From MGBC114079 sp964531385 (lineage in GTDB: Bacteria > Bacillota > Clostridia > Lachnospirales > CAG-274): a stretch of DNA of 64,000 bases. Below are positions 7,520-15,713 of this stretch, piece by piece. Within the stretch, counting starts at the first letter, position 1; each line of letters opens with the position of its first letter. Location: positions 1 through 64,000 of the forward strand of contig CAZHGC010000004.1 of the NCBI GenBank assembly GCA_964531385.1, read 5' to 3'. The notes under the pieces are model-generated. The model made no database searches and was not told where the DNA came from. It worked only from the letters and a program-made list of their open reading frames with translations. The position numbers and the translations under genes are program-made.

Positions 7520-8140
7520 GTGGCAAATGTTAAAGTTTTAAACATGAGCGGAAACGAAGTTGGTTCTATTGAACTTAATGATAATATTTTTGCAGTTGAA
7601 GTTAATGAACACGTTATGCATCAGGCTGTTGTTCAGTATCTTGCTAATCAGAGACAGGGTACTAAGGGAACAAAAACACGTTCTGAAGTTAGAGGCGGCG
7701 GAAGAAAGCCTTGGAGACAAAAAGGAACAGGCCGAGCAAGACAAGGTTCTATCAGAGCTCCTCAATGGACAGGCGGTGGTGTTGTTTTTGCACCGAAGTC
7801 AAGAGACTATTCTTTCAAACTTAACAAAAAAGTTAAAAGACTTGCTCTTAAATCAGCTCTTACTTCTAAAGTAAATGATAATAAATTTGTTGTTCTTGAA
7901 AATCTTAATCTTGAACAAATTAAAACTAAAGAAATGAAGAATGTTCTTAACAACATCAATGTTTCTAAAGCACTTGTTGTTCTTGAAGACGGAAATACAA
8001 ACGCTGTTATTTCTGCAAGAAACATTCCTGATGTTAAAACTGCTTCTGTAAACACTATGAACGTTTATGATATTCTTAAATATGATTCGGTTGTTGTTAC
8101 TAAACAAGCTGTTGAAAAAATTGAGGAGGTGTACGCATAA
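7520..8140 (+). CDS. rplD: 50S ribosomal protein L4
   Basis: 206 residues with the L4 extended loop RGGGRKPWRQKGTGRARQGS that lines the exit tunnel, followed by GGVVFAPKSRDY. GTG start with GGAGG 8 bases upstream. In enterobacteria L4 represses the S10 operon; whether it does so here is not known. The stop codon TAA overlaps the ATG of rplW by one base (TAATG), indicating translational coupling. Confidence 0.97.
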   Translation: MANVKVLNMSGNEVGSIELNDNIFAVEVNEHVMHQAVVQYLANQRQGTKGTKTRSEVRGGGRKPWRQKGTGRARQGSIRAPQWTGGGVVFAPKSRDYSFKLNKKVKRLALKSALTSKVNDNKFVVLENLNLEQIKTKEMKNVLNNINVSKALVVLEDGNTNAVISARNIPDVKTASVNTMNVYDILKYDSVVVTKQAVEKIEEVYA

Positions 8141-8439
8141 TGGCTGATATTAAATATTATGACGTTATTTTAAAGCCTGTTGTTACTGAAAAAACAATGA
8201 ACGATATGGCTGATAAGAAATATGCTTTCTACGTACACCCTGAAGCTACTAAAACTCAGGTTAAAGAAGCTGTTGAGAAAATGTTTGAAGGAACAAAAGT
8301 TGCTTCTGTAAACACTATGAACGTAGTTGGCAAAGTTAAAAGACGTGGATATACTTTTGGCAAAACTAACAAAAGAAAAAAAGCTATTGTTAAACTTACT
8401 GCTGAAAGCAAGGAAATTGAAATTTTCCAAGGTATGTAA
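8140..8439 (+). CDS. rplW: 50S ribosomal protein L23
   Basis: 99 residues. YDVILKPVVTEKTM at the start and KVKRRGYTFGKTNKRKKAIV at the end are typical. L23 sits at the tunnel exit and docks trigger factor and SRP. Its ATG overlaps the rplD stop, and GAGGTG upstream serves as binding site. A 6-bp hairpin CACACG-GCTA-CGTGTG (8457-8472) lies in the 62-base gap before rplB. Confidence 0.96.
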   Translation: MADIKYYDVILKPVVTEKTMNDMADKKYAFYVHPEATKTQVKEAVEKMFEGTKVASVNTMNVVGKVKRRGYTFGKTNKRKKAIVKLTAESKEIEIFQGM

Positions 8440-8501
8440 TTGAATGTTAAATGATACACACGGCTACGTGTGAGGTATAATGATTGAAAGGAGTGTAAAA
8501 A

Positions 8502-9332
8502 TTGGGTATTAAAAGATTTAAGCCTTATACACCTTCGAGAAGACATATGACTGTGTCTGACTTCTCTGAAATTACTAAATCTACTCCTGAGAAAAGTCTT
8601 GTTGTTCATATTAAAACTACAGCCGGACGTAACAATCAGGGTAAAATAACTGTTCGTCATCATGGCGGCGGTGCTAAAAGAAAATATAGAATTATCGACT
8701 TTAAACGTAACAAAGACGGCGTTGCTGCTAAAGTTGTTGGTATTGAATATGACCCAAACAGAACAGCAAACATTGCTTTACTTTCTTATGTTGATGGTGA
8801 AAAAAGATACATTCTTGCTCCTAACGGTTTGAAAGTTGGAGATGTTATTAATAACGGTCCTGATGCTGAAATCAGAGTTGGTAATGCACTTCCTATGAGA
8901 AACATTCCTGTTGGTGCTGAAATTCACAATATTGAAATGAAACCGGGTGCAGGCGGTCAGCTTGTTCGTTCTGCTGGAAACGTTGCTCAGCTTATGGCTA
9001 AAGAAGGTAAATATGCTACTGTTAGACTTCCTTCCGGAGAAATGAGACTTCTTCCTATCGATTGTCGTGCTACTATCGGTCAGGTTGGAAATATTGACCA
9101 TGAACTTATTAACATTGGTAAGGCGGGTAAGAAACGCCATATGGGTATTAGACCTACTGTAAGAGGTTCTGTTATGAACCCTAACGATCACCCTCATGGT
9201 GGTGGTGAAGGTAGAGCTCCTATCGGTCGTCCTGCTCCTTGTACTCCTTGGGGTAAACCTGCTCTTGGTTATAAGACTCGTAAAAAACACAAAGCAAGCA
9301 ACAAATTTATAATCCACGGTAGAAATAAATAA
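8502..9332 (+). CDS. rplB: 50S ribosomal protein L2
   Basis: 276 residues, standard length. Contains KRKYRIIDFKRNKDG, the MRLLPIDCRATIGQVG block and the C-terminal GGGEGRAPIGRP segment with the His required for peptidyl-transferase assembly (NDHPHGGG). TTG start at 8502, with GAAAGGAGTG 9 bases upstream. Core 50S protein that binds 23S rRNA and the subunit bridge. Confidence 0.97.
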   Translation: MGIKRFKPYTPSRRHMTVSDFSEITKSTPEKSLVVHIKTTAGRNNQGKITVRHHGGGAKRKYRIIDFKRNKDGVAAKVVGIEYDPNRTANIALLSYVDGEKRYILAPNGLKVGDVINNGPDAEIRVGNALPMRNIPVGAEIHNIEMKPGAGGQLVRSAGNVAQLMAKEGKYATVRLPSGEMRLLPIDCRATIGQVGNIDHELINIGKAGKKRHMGIRPTVRGSVMNPNDHPHGGGEGRAPIGRPAPCTPWGKPALGYKTRKKHKASNKFIIHGRNK

Positions 9333-9347
9333 TAGGAGGAAATGTGA

Positions 9348-9632
9348 ATGAGTAGGTCAATTAAAAAAGGTCCTTTCTGTGATGCTCATCTTCTTAAAAA
9401 AGTTGACGCTCAGAATGCGGCTAACACAAAGAACGTTATTAAAACTTGGTCTCGTCGCTCTACTATATTTCCAGAAATGATTGGTCACACTATTGCTGTT
9501 CATGACGGCAGAAAACACGTGCCTGTTTATATAACTGAAGATATGGTTGGTCACAAATTGGGTGAGTTTGCTTTAACAAGAACTTACAGAGGCCACGGAA
9601 AAGACGCAGAAAAAAAATCAAGAGTTCGTTAA
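9348..9632 (+). CDS. rpsS: 30S ribosomal protein S19
   Basis: 94 residues, starting SRSIKKGPFCDAHLLKKV and containing TWSRRSTIFPEMIGHTIAVHDG, both diagnostic. It is a 30S head protein that pairs with S13. AGGAGGAAATGTGA precedes the ATG. The gap to rplB is 15 bases. Confidence 0.97.
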   Translation: MSRSIKKGPFCDAHLLKKVDAQNAANTKNVIKTWSRRSTIFPEMIGHTIAVHDGRKHVPVYITEDMVGHKLGEFALTRTYRGHGKDAEKKSRVR

Positions 9633-9661
9633 TATTTGTTTTTGGAAGGAGGTAATCTTTC

Positions 9662-10051
9662 ATGGCTAAAGGACATAGAAGCCAGATTAAAAAGGAAAGA
9701 AACGAAAAGCAGAAAGACAGAAGAGCTCAGGCTCACGCTAAATTTGTGAGAGTTTCTAACACTAAAGCTAAAATCGTTTTAGACCAGATTAAAGGCAAAA
9801 GCATTGGCGAAGCATTGGGTATCCTTGCTTATTCACCAAGATATGCTGCTGAAATTATTGAGAAAGTTTTAAAATCTGCAGTTGCTAACGCAGAAAATAA
9901 CTTGGAATTAGACGTTAACAATTTGTATGTTGAAGATGTAGTTGCTAATCAGGGACCAACTCTTAAAAGAATTCGTCCGAGAGCTCAGGGTAGAGCTTAT
10001 AGAATTAACAAACGTACTGCTCATATTTCAATATACTTGAATGAGAGATAA
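9662..10051 (+). CDS. rplV: 50S ribosomal protein L22
   Basis: 129 residues. The N-terminus is basic and slightly extended (GHRSQIKKERNEKQKDRRA). The L22 core follows: RVSNTKAKIVLDQIKGKS, then the beta-hairpin PTLKRIRPRAQGRAYRINKRT, which lines the exit tunnel and is the site of macrolide-resistance changes in other species. GGAGG precedes the ATG. rpsC follows after 11 bases. Confidence 0.96.
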   Translation: MAKGHRSQIKKERNEKQKDRRAQAHAKFVRVSNTKAKIVLDQIKGKSIGEALGILAYSPRYAAEIIEKVLKSAVANAENNLELDVNNLYVEDVVANQGPTLKRIRPRAQGRAYRINKRTAHISIYLNER

Positions 10052-10062
10052 GGAGGTTAATG

Positions 10063-10719
10063 ATGGGCCAGAAAGTAAATCCACATGGATTAAGAGTCGG
10101 TATTATCAAAGACTGGGATTCAGTTTGGTATGCTGATAAGAAAAATTATGCTGACTTCTTGGTTGAGGACAACAATATGAGAACTTATATCAAGAAAAAG
10201 CTTTACAATTCTAATGTTTCTAAAGTTAACATTGAAAGAACAAACGAACGTGTTAAAATTACTATTCATACTTCTAAACCGGGTATCATCATTGGAAGAA
10301 ACGGTGCTTCTATTCAAGAACTTAGCAACGAACTTCAGAAAATGACTACTCAGAAAGTTATGATTAATATAGAAGAAATTAAAAAACCTGAACTTGATTC
10401 TCAGCTTGTTGCTGAAGACATTGCAAGACAGCTTGAAAATCGTATTACTTTCCGTCGTGCAATGAAACAAGCTATGACAAGAACAAGACGTCTTGGAGCT
10501 AAGGGTATTAAAACTGCTTGCTCAGGTCGTTTGGGTGGAGCTGAAATGGCTCGTACAGAACAATATCACGAAGGAACTATTCCTCTTCAGACTTTAAGAG
10601 CTGACATTGATTATGGTTTTGCTGAAGCTGATACTACTTATGGTAAGATTGGCGTTAAAGTTTGGATTTACAAGGGCGAGGTTCTTCCTCAAAAAAAATC
10701 TGAAGGGAGTGATAAGTAA
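10063..10719 (+). CDS. rpsC: 30S ribosomal protein S3
   Basis: 218 residues; MGQKVNPHGLRVGII start, KH-domain GxxG motif IIGRNGASIQ, and a C-terminal S3 domain. It forms part of the mRNA entry channel. ATG at 10063 is preferred to the adjacent ATG at 10060 because the spacing to GGAGG (10052-10056) is better and the N-terminus then matches the family. Its TAA overlaps the rplP ATG by one base. Confidence 0.97.
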   Translation: MGQKVNPHGLRVGIIKDWDSVWYADKKNYADFLVEDNNMRTYIKKKLYNSNVSKVNIERTNERVKITIHTSKPGIIIGRNGASIQELSNELQKMTTQKVMINIEEIKKPELDSQLVAEDIARQLENRITFRRAMKQAMTRTRRLGAKGIKTACSGRLGGAEMARTEQYHEGTIPLQTLRADIDYGFAEADTTYGKIGVKVWIYKGEVLPQKKSEGSDK

Positions 10720-11147
10720 TGTTAATGCCTAAAAGAGTTAAAAGACGTAAACAATTTAGAGGTCGTATGACAGGTCAAGCTACAAGAGGCAATAAAATTA
10801 CTTACGGCGAATTCGGCATACAGGCTTGCGAACCAAGCTGGATTACTTCTAACCAGATTGAGGCTGCCCGTATTGCTATGACAAGATATATTAAACGTGG
10901 TGGTAAAGTTTGGATTAAAATTTTCCCTGACAAACCTATCACAGAAAAACCTGCTGAAACTCGAATGGGTTCAGGTAAGGGCTCTCCTGAATACTGGGTT
11001 GCTGTTGTTAAGCCAGGCAGAATTATGTTTGAAATTGCAGGAGTTAGTGAAGAAGTTGCAAGAGAAGCTTTGCGTCTTGCTGTTCATAAGTTACCTATCA
11101 AGTGCAAAATTGTGTCACGTGCTGACCAGGAAATGGACGGTGAATAA
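10719..11147 (+). CDS. rplP: 50S ribosomal protein L16
   Basis: 142 residues. Starts MLMPKRVKRRKQFRGRMTG, with GSGKGSPEYWVAVVKPGRIMFE in the centre. It binds 23S rRNA near the A-site tRNA elbow. Start coupled to rpsC (TAATG). rpmC begins 3 bases after its stop codon. Confidence 0.97.
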   Translation: MLMPKRVKRRKQFRGRMTGQATRGNKITYGEFGIQACEPSWITSNQIEAARIAMTRYIKRGGKVWIKIFPDKPITEKPAETRMGSGKGSPEYWVAVVKPGRIMFEIAGVSEEVAREALRLAVHKLPIKCKIVSRADQEMDGE

Positions 11148-11149
11148 TA

Positions 11150-11356
11150 GTGAAAACAAAGAATTTCGTTGAAGAACTTAGAAATAAATCTAATGAAGAA
11201 TTAAATAATGATTTGGTTGTTGCTAAAAAGGAATTATTTAACTTGAGATTCCAAAATGCTACTAACCAGTTGAATAATACTGCAAGAATTAAAGAAGTTC
11301 GCAAGAACATTGCTCGTATTCAGACTATTATTACTCAGAAACAAAAAGGTCTTTAA
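11150..11356 (+). CDS. rpmC: 50S ribosomal protein L29
   Basis: 68 residues, two helices: FVEELRNKSNEELNNDLVVAKKELFNLRFQ and RIKEVRKNIARIQTII, the L29 hairpin. It sits beside L23 at the tunnel exit. GTG start at 11150, only 2 bases after the rplP stop, with the ribosome binding site inside the end of rplP. Confidence 0.95.
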   Translation: MKTKNFVEELRNKSNEELNNDLVVAKKELFNLRFQNATNQLNNTARIKEVRKNIARIQTIITQKQKGL

Positions 11357-11381
11357 TTCATAATGGAAGGAGGCACATTTC

Positions 11382-11636
11382 GTGGAAAGAAATCTTCGTA
11401 AAACAAGAATTGGTAAAGTAGTTAGCGACAAGATGGACAAAACTATTGTTGTTGCTGTTGAAAATAATGTTAGACACCCTTTATATAAGAAAATTGTTAA
11501 AACTACTTACAAACTTAAAGCTCATGACGAAAACAATGAATGCAAAATTGGCGACCGTGTTAAAGTTATGGAAACAAGACCTTTATCTAAAGACAAGAGA
11601 TGGAGACTTGTTAGTATAGTAGAAAAAGCTAAATAG
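11382..11636 (+). CDS. rpsQ: 30S ribosomal protein S17
   Basis: 84 residues, OB-fold. RKTRIGKVVSDKMDKTIVV, HPLYKKIVKTTYKLKAHDE and a C-terminal RWRLVSIVEKAK are family features. GTG start with GGAGG 8 bases upstream. It binds helix 11 of 16S rRNA. A small GGGGT/ACCCC hairpin lies in the 54-base gap to rplN. Confidence 0.96.
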   Translation: MERNLRKTRIGKVVSDKMDKTIVVAVENNVRHPLYKKIVKTTYKLKAHDENNECKIGDRVKVMETRPLSKDKRWRLVSIVEKAK

Positions 11637-11690
11637 TTTTATGTTTGTTGGGGTGGTTTTGCTTACCCCTTCGGAAAGGAGGCAATTAAA

Positions 11691-12059
11691 TTGATACAAC
11701 AAGAATCAAGATTGGTTGTTGCTGACAACTCAGGTGCTAAGGAATTGCTTTGTATCAGAGTTTTGGGCGGTTCAACAAGAAGATATGCTAATATTGGCGA
11801 CGTTATAGTTGCTACTGTTAAAGATGCAACACCCGGTGGCGTTGTTAAAAAAGGTGAAGTTGTTAAAGCTGTTGTTGTTAGAACTAAAAAAGGTGCTTCA
11901 AGACCTGACGGTTCTTACATTAAGTTTGATGAAAACGCAGCTGTTATTATTAAAGATGATAAAAACCCAAGAGGTACACGTATTTTTGGACCTGTTGCAA
12001 GAGAATTGAGAGAAAAACAATATATGAAAATTTTATCTCTTGCTCCGGAAGTTTTATAA
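11691..12059 (+). CDS. rplN: 50S ribosomal protein L14
   Basis: 122 residues, the invariant L14 length. MIQQESRLVVADNSGAKEL at the start and RGTRIFGPVARELREK near the end. It bridges to 16S rRNA and is the site of RsfS silencing in other bacteria. TTG start, GGAGG 8 bases upstream. Confidence 0.97.
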   Translation: MIQQESRLVVADNSGAKELLCIRVLGGSTRRYANIGDVIVATVKDATPGGVVKKGEVVKAVVVRTKKGASRPDGSYIKFDENAAVIIKDDKNPRGTRIFGPVARELREKQYMKILSLAPEVL

Positions 12060-12074
12060 GGAGGTGTACGGACT

Positions 12075-12398
12075 GTGAAAATTAAAAAAGGTGACAAAGT
12101 TGTTGTTATTGCCGGTGTTGATAAAGGCAAAGAGGGCAAAGTTCTTTTGGTTGACAGAAAGAACAATCGAGTTATCGTTGAAGGTATCAACATGATTAAG
12201 AAGCACCAGAAAGCTTCTGCTAATCAGCAAGGCGGAATTTTTGACAAAGAAGCTCCTATTAATGCTTCTAACGTTATGTTTTTATACAAAGGCAAACCTA
12301 CAAGAATTGGTTACAAGGTTGAGAGAGTTGAAAAAGACGGAAAGATGACTAATGTTAAGCAAAGAATCGCTAAATCAACCGGCGAAGTAATCGATTAA
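12075..12398 (+). CDS. rplX: 50S ribosomal protein L24
   Basis: 107 residues with the KOW motif (GDKVVVIAGVDKGKEGKVLLV) and NMIKKHQKAS. L24 is one of the assembly initiators of the 50S subunit. GTG start at 12075 with GGAGG 10 bases upstream, directly after rplN. Confidence 0.96.
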   Translation: MKIKKGDKVVVIAGVDKGKEGKVLLVDRKNNRVIVEGINMIKKHQKASANQQGGIFDKEAPINASNVMFLYKGKPTRIGYKVERVEKDGKMTNVKQRIAKSTGEVID

Positions 12399-12417
12399 TT
12401 TTTGAAAGGAGGTACAT

Positions 12418-12963
12418 TTGACTGTGAACGCTTTAAGAGAATTCTATGAAAATGAAATAGTTGATGCTATGATGAAGAAGTTTTCATATAAAAATAAAAT
12501 GGAAGTTCCTAAAATTGCTAAAATAGTTATTAATATGGGACTTGGTGAAGCCAAAGAAAACGCAAAGGCTATTGACAATGCTATGGGTGATATGGCTATT
12601 ATTGCAGGTCAGAAACCTATTGTTACAAAAGCTAAAAAATCTATTGCTGCTTTTAAGCTTCGTGCAGGCATGCCTATTGGTTGCAAAGTTACCTTGAGAG
12701 GAGAAAAAATGTACAGCTTCGCTAGCAAGCTTATCAACATTGCTCTTCCTCGTGTTCGTGACTTTAGAGGTATCAGTGCTAACAGTTTTGATGGCAGAGG
12801 AAACTATACTTTGGGTGTTAAGGAACAACTTATGTTCCCTGAAATTCAATATGACAAAATTGACAAAATCAGAGGTATGGATATTGTTTTTGTTACTACT
12901 GCAAAAACTGACGAAGAGGCAAGAGAATTATTAAAATTATTTGGCATGCCATTTAAAAGATAA
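12418..12963 (+). CDS. rplE: 50S ribosomal protein L5
   Basis: 181 residues. KIAKIVINMGLGEAKENAK, GQKPIVTKAKKSIAAFKLRAGMPIG and RDFRGIS are the L5 signatures. It binds 5S rRNA and forms a bridge to S13. TTG at 12418 lies 5 bases after GGAGG; GTG at 12424 is an equally defensible start (11-base gap), differing by two residues. Confidence 0.95.
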   Translation: MTVNALREFYENEIVDAMMKKFSYKNKMEVPKIAKIVINMGLGEAKENAKAIDNAMGDMAIIAGQKPIVTKAKKSIAAFKLRAGMPIGCKVTLRGEKMYSFASKLINIALPRVRDFRGISANSFDGRGNYTLGVKEQLMFPEIQYDKIDKIRGMDIVFVTTAKTDEEARELLKLFGMPFKR

Positions 12964-12976
12964 GGGAGGACAGACA

Positions 12977-13162
12977 ATGGCTAAGAAATCTATGGTCGTG
13001 AAGCAACAAAGAAAAGCTAAGTATTCAACTCAGAGCTATACTCGTTGCAGAATTTGTGGAAGACCACATGCTTATTTGAGAAAGTTCGGTATATGTCGTA
13101 TTTGCTTCCGTGAATTAGCGTACAAAGGTCAAATCCCGGGAGTTAAGAAAGCCAGCTGGTAA
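12977..13162 (+). CDS. rpsZ: 30S ribosomal protein S14, type Z (zinc-binding)
   Basis: 61 residues, the short S14 form with a four-Cys zinc knuckle: CRICG and CRICF separated by about 12 residues. This is the C+ paralogue that Firmicutes keep in the spc operon; a zinc-free S14 is induced on zinc starvation in some species and is not seen here. ATG at 12977 after GGGAGG; the frame upstream to 12941 is read-through without a binding site. Confidence 0.96.
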   Translation: MAKKSMVVKQQRKAKYSTQSYTRCRICGRPHAYLRKFGICRICFRELAYKGQIPGVKKASW

Positions 13163-13185
13163 TCAGGGAAAGGAGGATTTTTATA

Positions 13186-13587
13186 ATGTCAATGAGCGAT
13201 CCTATTGCAGATATGCTTACAAGAATCAGAAATGCAAACACTGCTAAACATAATACTGTTGATGTGCCTTCTTCTAAGGCAAAAGAAGCTATTGCTGATA
13301 TTTTGACAAAAGAAGGTTATGTTCAAGGTTTTGAAATGTTAGAAGACGGTGTTAAGAAAACTATGCGTATTACTTTGAAATACGGCAAGGATAAAAACGA
13401 AAAAGTTATTACAGGTATTAAAAGAATTTCCAAACCCGGTCTTAGAGTTTATGCTTCTTGCGAAGAAATGCCTAAAGTTTTGGGCGGTCTTGGTATTGCG
13501 ATTGTTTCTACAAACAAAGGCATTATTACTGACAAAGAAGCAAGAAAATTTGGTGTGGGCGGAGAAGTCCTCGCTTTCGTTTGGTAA
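13186..13587 (+). CDS. rpsH: 30S ribosomal protein S8
   Basis: 133 residues. SDPIADMLTRIRNANTAKH at the start and GVGGEVLAFVW at the end. It binds the central domain of 16S rRNA and represses the spc operon in E. coli. ATG at 13186 lies 9 bases after GGAGG; a second in-frame ATG at 13192 is possible. Confidence 0.96.
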   Translation: MSMSDPIADMLTRIRNANTAKHNTVDVPSSKAKEAIADILTKEGYVQGFEMLEDGVKKTMRITLKYGKDKNEKVITGIKRISKPGLRVYASCEEMPKVLGGLGIAIVSTNKGIITDKEARKFGVGGEVLAFVW

Positions 13588-13607
13588 TTTTATAAGGAGG
13601 TGCAAAA

Positions 13608-14150
13608 ATGTCACGTATAGGTAAATTACCTGTTGCTATTCCTGCAGGTGTTGATGTTAAACTTGAGGAAGGCAACGTAATTACTGTTAAAGGACCTAAA
13701 GGAACTTTGACTCGTAAATTGGTTGATGATTTAACTATCGCTGTTGAAGACGGTCAAGTTGTTGTTACAAGACCAAGCGATTTGAAAAGATATAAAGCTT
13801 TACACGGCCTTACAAGAACACTTATTGCTAATATGGTTGAGGGTGTTACTAACGGCTTTACTAAAGAGCTTGAAATTAACGGTGTTGGTTACAGAGCAGC
13901 TAAGAGCGGAAACAAACTTACTCTTACTCTTGGTTATTCTCACCCCGTTGAAATGATTGACCCAGAGGGTGTTACTACTACTCTTGAAGGTACTAACAAA
14001 ATTACTGTTTCCGGTATTGACAAGGAAAAAGTTGGACAGTTTGCTGCTGAAATCAGAACTAAACGTCCTCCTGAACCTTACAAAGGAAAAGGTATTAAAT
14101 ATACTACTGAAACTATCAGACGCAAGGTTGGTAAAACAGGTAAGAAATAA
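13608..14150 (+). CDS. rplF: 50S ribosomal protein L6
   Basis: 180 residues, two L6 folds. SRIGKLPVAIPAGVDV at the start; the C-terminal RTKRPPEPYKGKGIKYTTE is the family signature. It lies close to the GTPase-associated region. ATG with GGAGG 7 bases upstream. Confidence 0.96.
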   Translation: MSRIGKLPVAIPAGVDVKLEEGNVITVKGPKGTLTRKLVDDLTIAVEDGQVVVTRPSDLKRYKALHGLTRTLIANMVEGVTNGFTKELEINGVGYRAAKSGNKLTLTLGYSHPVEMIDPEGVTTTLEGTNKITVSGIDKEKVGQFAAEIRTKRPPEPYKGKGIKYTTETIRRKVGKTGKK

Positions 14151-14172
14151 TAAGTAAAGGAGTGATATCCAG

Positions 14173-14541
14173 ATGATGAGTAAGCCATCACGTGCTGAGG
14201 GAAGAGTTAAACGTCATTACAGACTTCGTAACAAAATTTCCGGTACAGCACAGAAACCGAGATTGGCAGTTTTTAGGTCAAACAAGCATATTTATGCTCA
14301 AATTATTGATGATACTATTGGTAATACTTTAGTTGCTGCTTCCACTATGGAAAGTGCTATTAAGGGTAAAGTTGAAAAAACATCTGATGTTGAGGCAGCC
14401 AAAGTTGTTGGCGAAGCTATTGCTAAAAAAGCTTTGGAAAAAGGCATTAACACTGTTGTTTTTGACAGAGGTGGTTTTGTTTACCACGGTAAGATACAGG
14501 CTTTGGCTGACGCTGCCAGAGAAGCCGGATTACAATTTTAG
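14173..14541 (+). CDS. rplR: 50S ribosomal protein L18
   Basis: 122 residues. RLRNKISGTAQKPRLAVFRSNKHIYAQIID and FDRGGFVYHGKIQALADAAREAGL are characteristic. It binds 5S rRNA with L5. The first of two adjacent ATG codons is used (14173); GGAG lies 10 bases upstream. Confidence 0.96.
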   Translation: MMSKPSRAEGRVKRHYRLRNKISGTAQKPRLAVFRSNKHIYAQIIDDTIGNTLVAASTMESAIKGKVEKTSDVEAAKVVGEAIAKKALEKGINTVVFDRGGFVYHGKIQALADAAREAGLQF

Positions 14542-14556
14542 TAAGGAGGGAACATC

Positions 14557-15063
14557 TTGAGAAAGAGAATTGATGCAAGTACGCTTGAATTGGAAGATAA
14601 AGTTGTAACTATCAAACGTGTTACTAAGGTTGTAAAAGGTGGTCGTACTTTCCGTTTTGCAGCGTTAGTTGTTGTTGGTGACGGCAACGGTCATGTTGGT
14701 GCGGGTCTTGGAAAAGCTATGGAAATTCCTGATGCTATCAGAAAAGGCAAAGAAGACGCTATTAAAAATCTTATTTACGTTGAACGCAATGATGTTGACA
14801 GCATTTATCATGAAAACCTTGGAAAGTTTGGCAGTGCAACTGTTTTGTTGAAGCCGGCTAAAGAGGGTACCGGAATTATTGCGGGCGGTCCTGCTCGTGC
14901 CGTTTTGGAGCTTGCCGGTATTAGAAACATCAGAACTAAATCTTTAGGTTCTAACAATAAGAGAAACGTTGTAAATGCTACTATCGAAGGATTGAGCAGA
15001 GTTACAACTCCTGAACAAGTTGCAAGACTTCGCGGTAAATCCGTTGAAGAAATCTTGGGTTAA
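14557..15063 (+). CDS. rpsE: 30S ribosomal protein S5
   Basis: 168 residues: double-stranded-RNA-binding N-terminal half with KVVKGGRTFRFAALVVVGDG and GLGKAMEIPDAIRKG, then the C-terminal domain with the GGPARAVLELAGI segment. It works in the decoding and mRNA helicase region. TTG start with AAGGAGGG upstream. Confidence 0.96.
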   Translation: MRKRIDASTLELEDKVVTIKRVTKVVKGGRTFRFAALVVVGDGNGHVGAGLGKAMEIPDAIRKGKEDAIKNLIYVERNDVDSIYHENLGKFGSATVLLKPAKEGTGIIAGGPARAVLELAGIRNIRTKSLGSNNKRNVVNATIEGLSRVTTPEQVARLRGKSVEEILG

Positions 15064-15076
15064 GGAGGTTAATTAA

Positions 15077-15250
15077 ATGTTAAAAATTACTTTAGTTAAA
15101 TCTACTATCGGTGCTATTCCAAAACACAGAAAAACTGTTGTTGCTCTTGGTCTTAAAAAGCCTAACGCTTCTGTTGAAAAACAGGACAACGCAGCTATCA
15201 GAGGAATGATTAAACAAGTACAACATTTGGTTAAGGTAGAAGAAATTTAA
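15077..15250 (+). CDS. rpmD: 50S ribosomal protein L30
   Basis: 57 codons, so below the usual cut-off for frame listings, but unmistakable: it starts MLKITLVKSTIGAIPKHRK and continues VVALGLKKPN, then VQHLVKVEEI. TAAGGAGG lies 8 bases before the ATG. The gene sits in its canonical place between rpsE (13 bases) and rplO (22 bases). It is a small single-domain 50S protein. Confidence 0.96.
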   Translation: MLKITLVKSTIGAIPKHRKTVVALGLKKPNASVEKQDNAAIRGMIKQVQHLVKVEEI

Positions 15251-15272
15251 TAAAAGGAGGTGCACTTCTAAG

Positions 15273-15713
15273 ATGAATTTAAGTGAATTAAAACCAGCAG
15301 ATGGTTCTAAAGTTAAAGCTTTCCGTAAAGGAAGAGGTCACGGCTCAGGAAACGGTAAGACAGCCGGCAGAGGTCACAAAGGTCAGAATGCTCGTTCAGG
15401 CGGTGGCGTTAGACCGGGTTTTGAAGGTGGTCAGATGCCTCTTTACAGACGTATTCCTAAAAGAGGTTTTAAATGCATCAACTCTAAGGAAATCGTTGCT
15501 ATTAATCTTGTTCATTTGAATGTTTTTGAAGACGGTGCTACAGTTGATATTGAGGCACTTAAATCTAAAGGCTTGGTAAGTAATCCAAGAGATGGCGTTA
15601 AAATCCTTGGTAACGGAGAATTGTCTAAAAAGTTGACAGTTAAAGTTAATTATTACAGCCAATCCGCAAAAGAAAAAATTGAAGCAGCAGGCGGAAAAGC
15701 AGAGGTGATTTAA
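15273..15713 (+). CDS. rplO: 50S ribosomal protein L15
   Basis: 146 residues. The N-terminal glycine/arginine-rich tail (KGRGHGSGNGKTAGRGHKGQ, then GGVRPGFEGGQMPL) and the C-terminal domain are normal. A late 50S assembly protein. AAAGGAGG precedes the ATG. The TAA overlaps the secY ATG by one base. Confidence 0.96.
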   Translation: MNLSELKPADGSKVKAFRKGRGHGSGNGKTAGRGHKGQNARSGGGVRPGFEGGQMPLYRRIPKRGFKCINSKEIVAINLVHLNVFEDGATVDIEALKSKGLVSNPRDGVKILGNGELSKKLTVKVNYYSQSAKEKIEAAGGKAEVI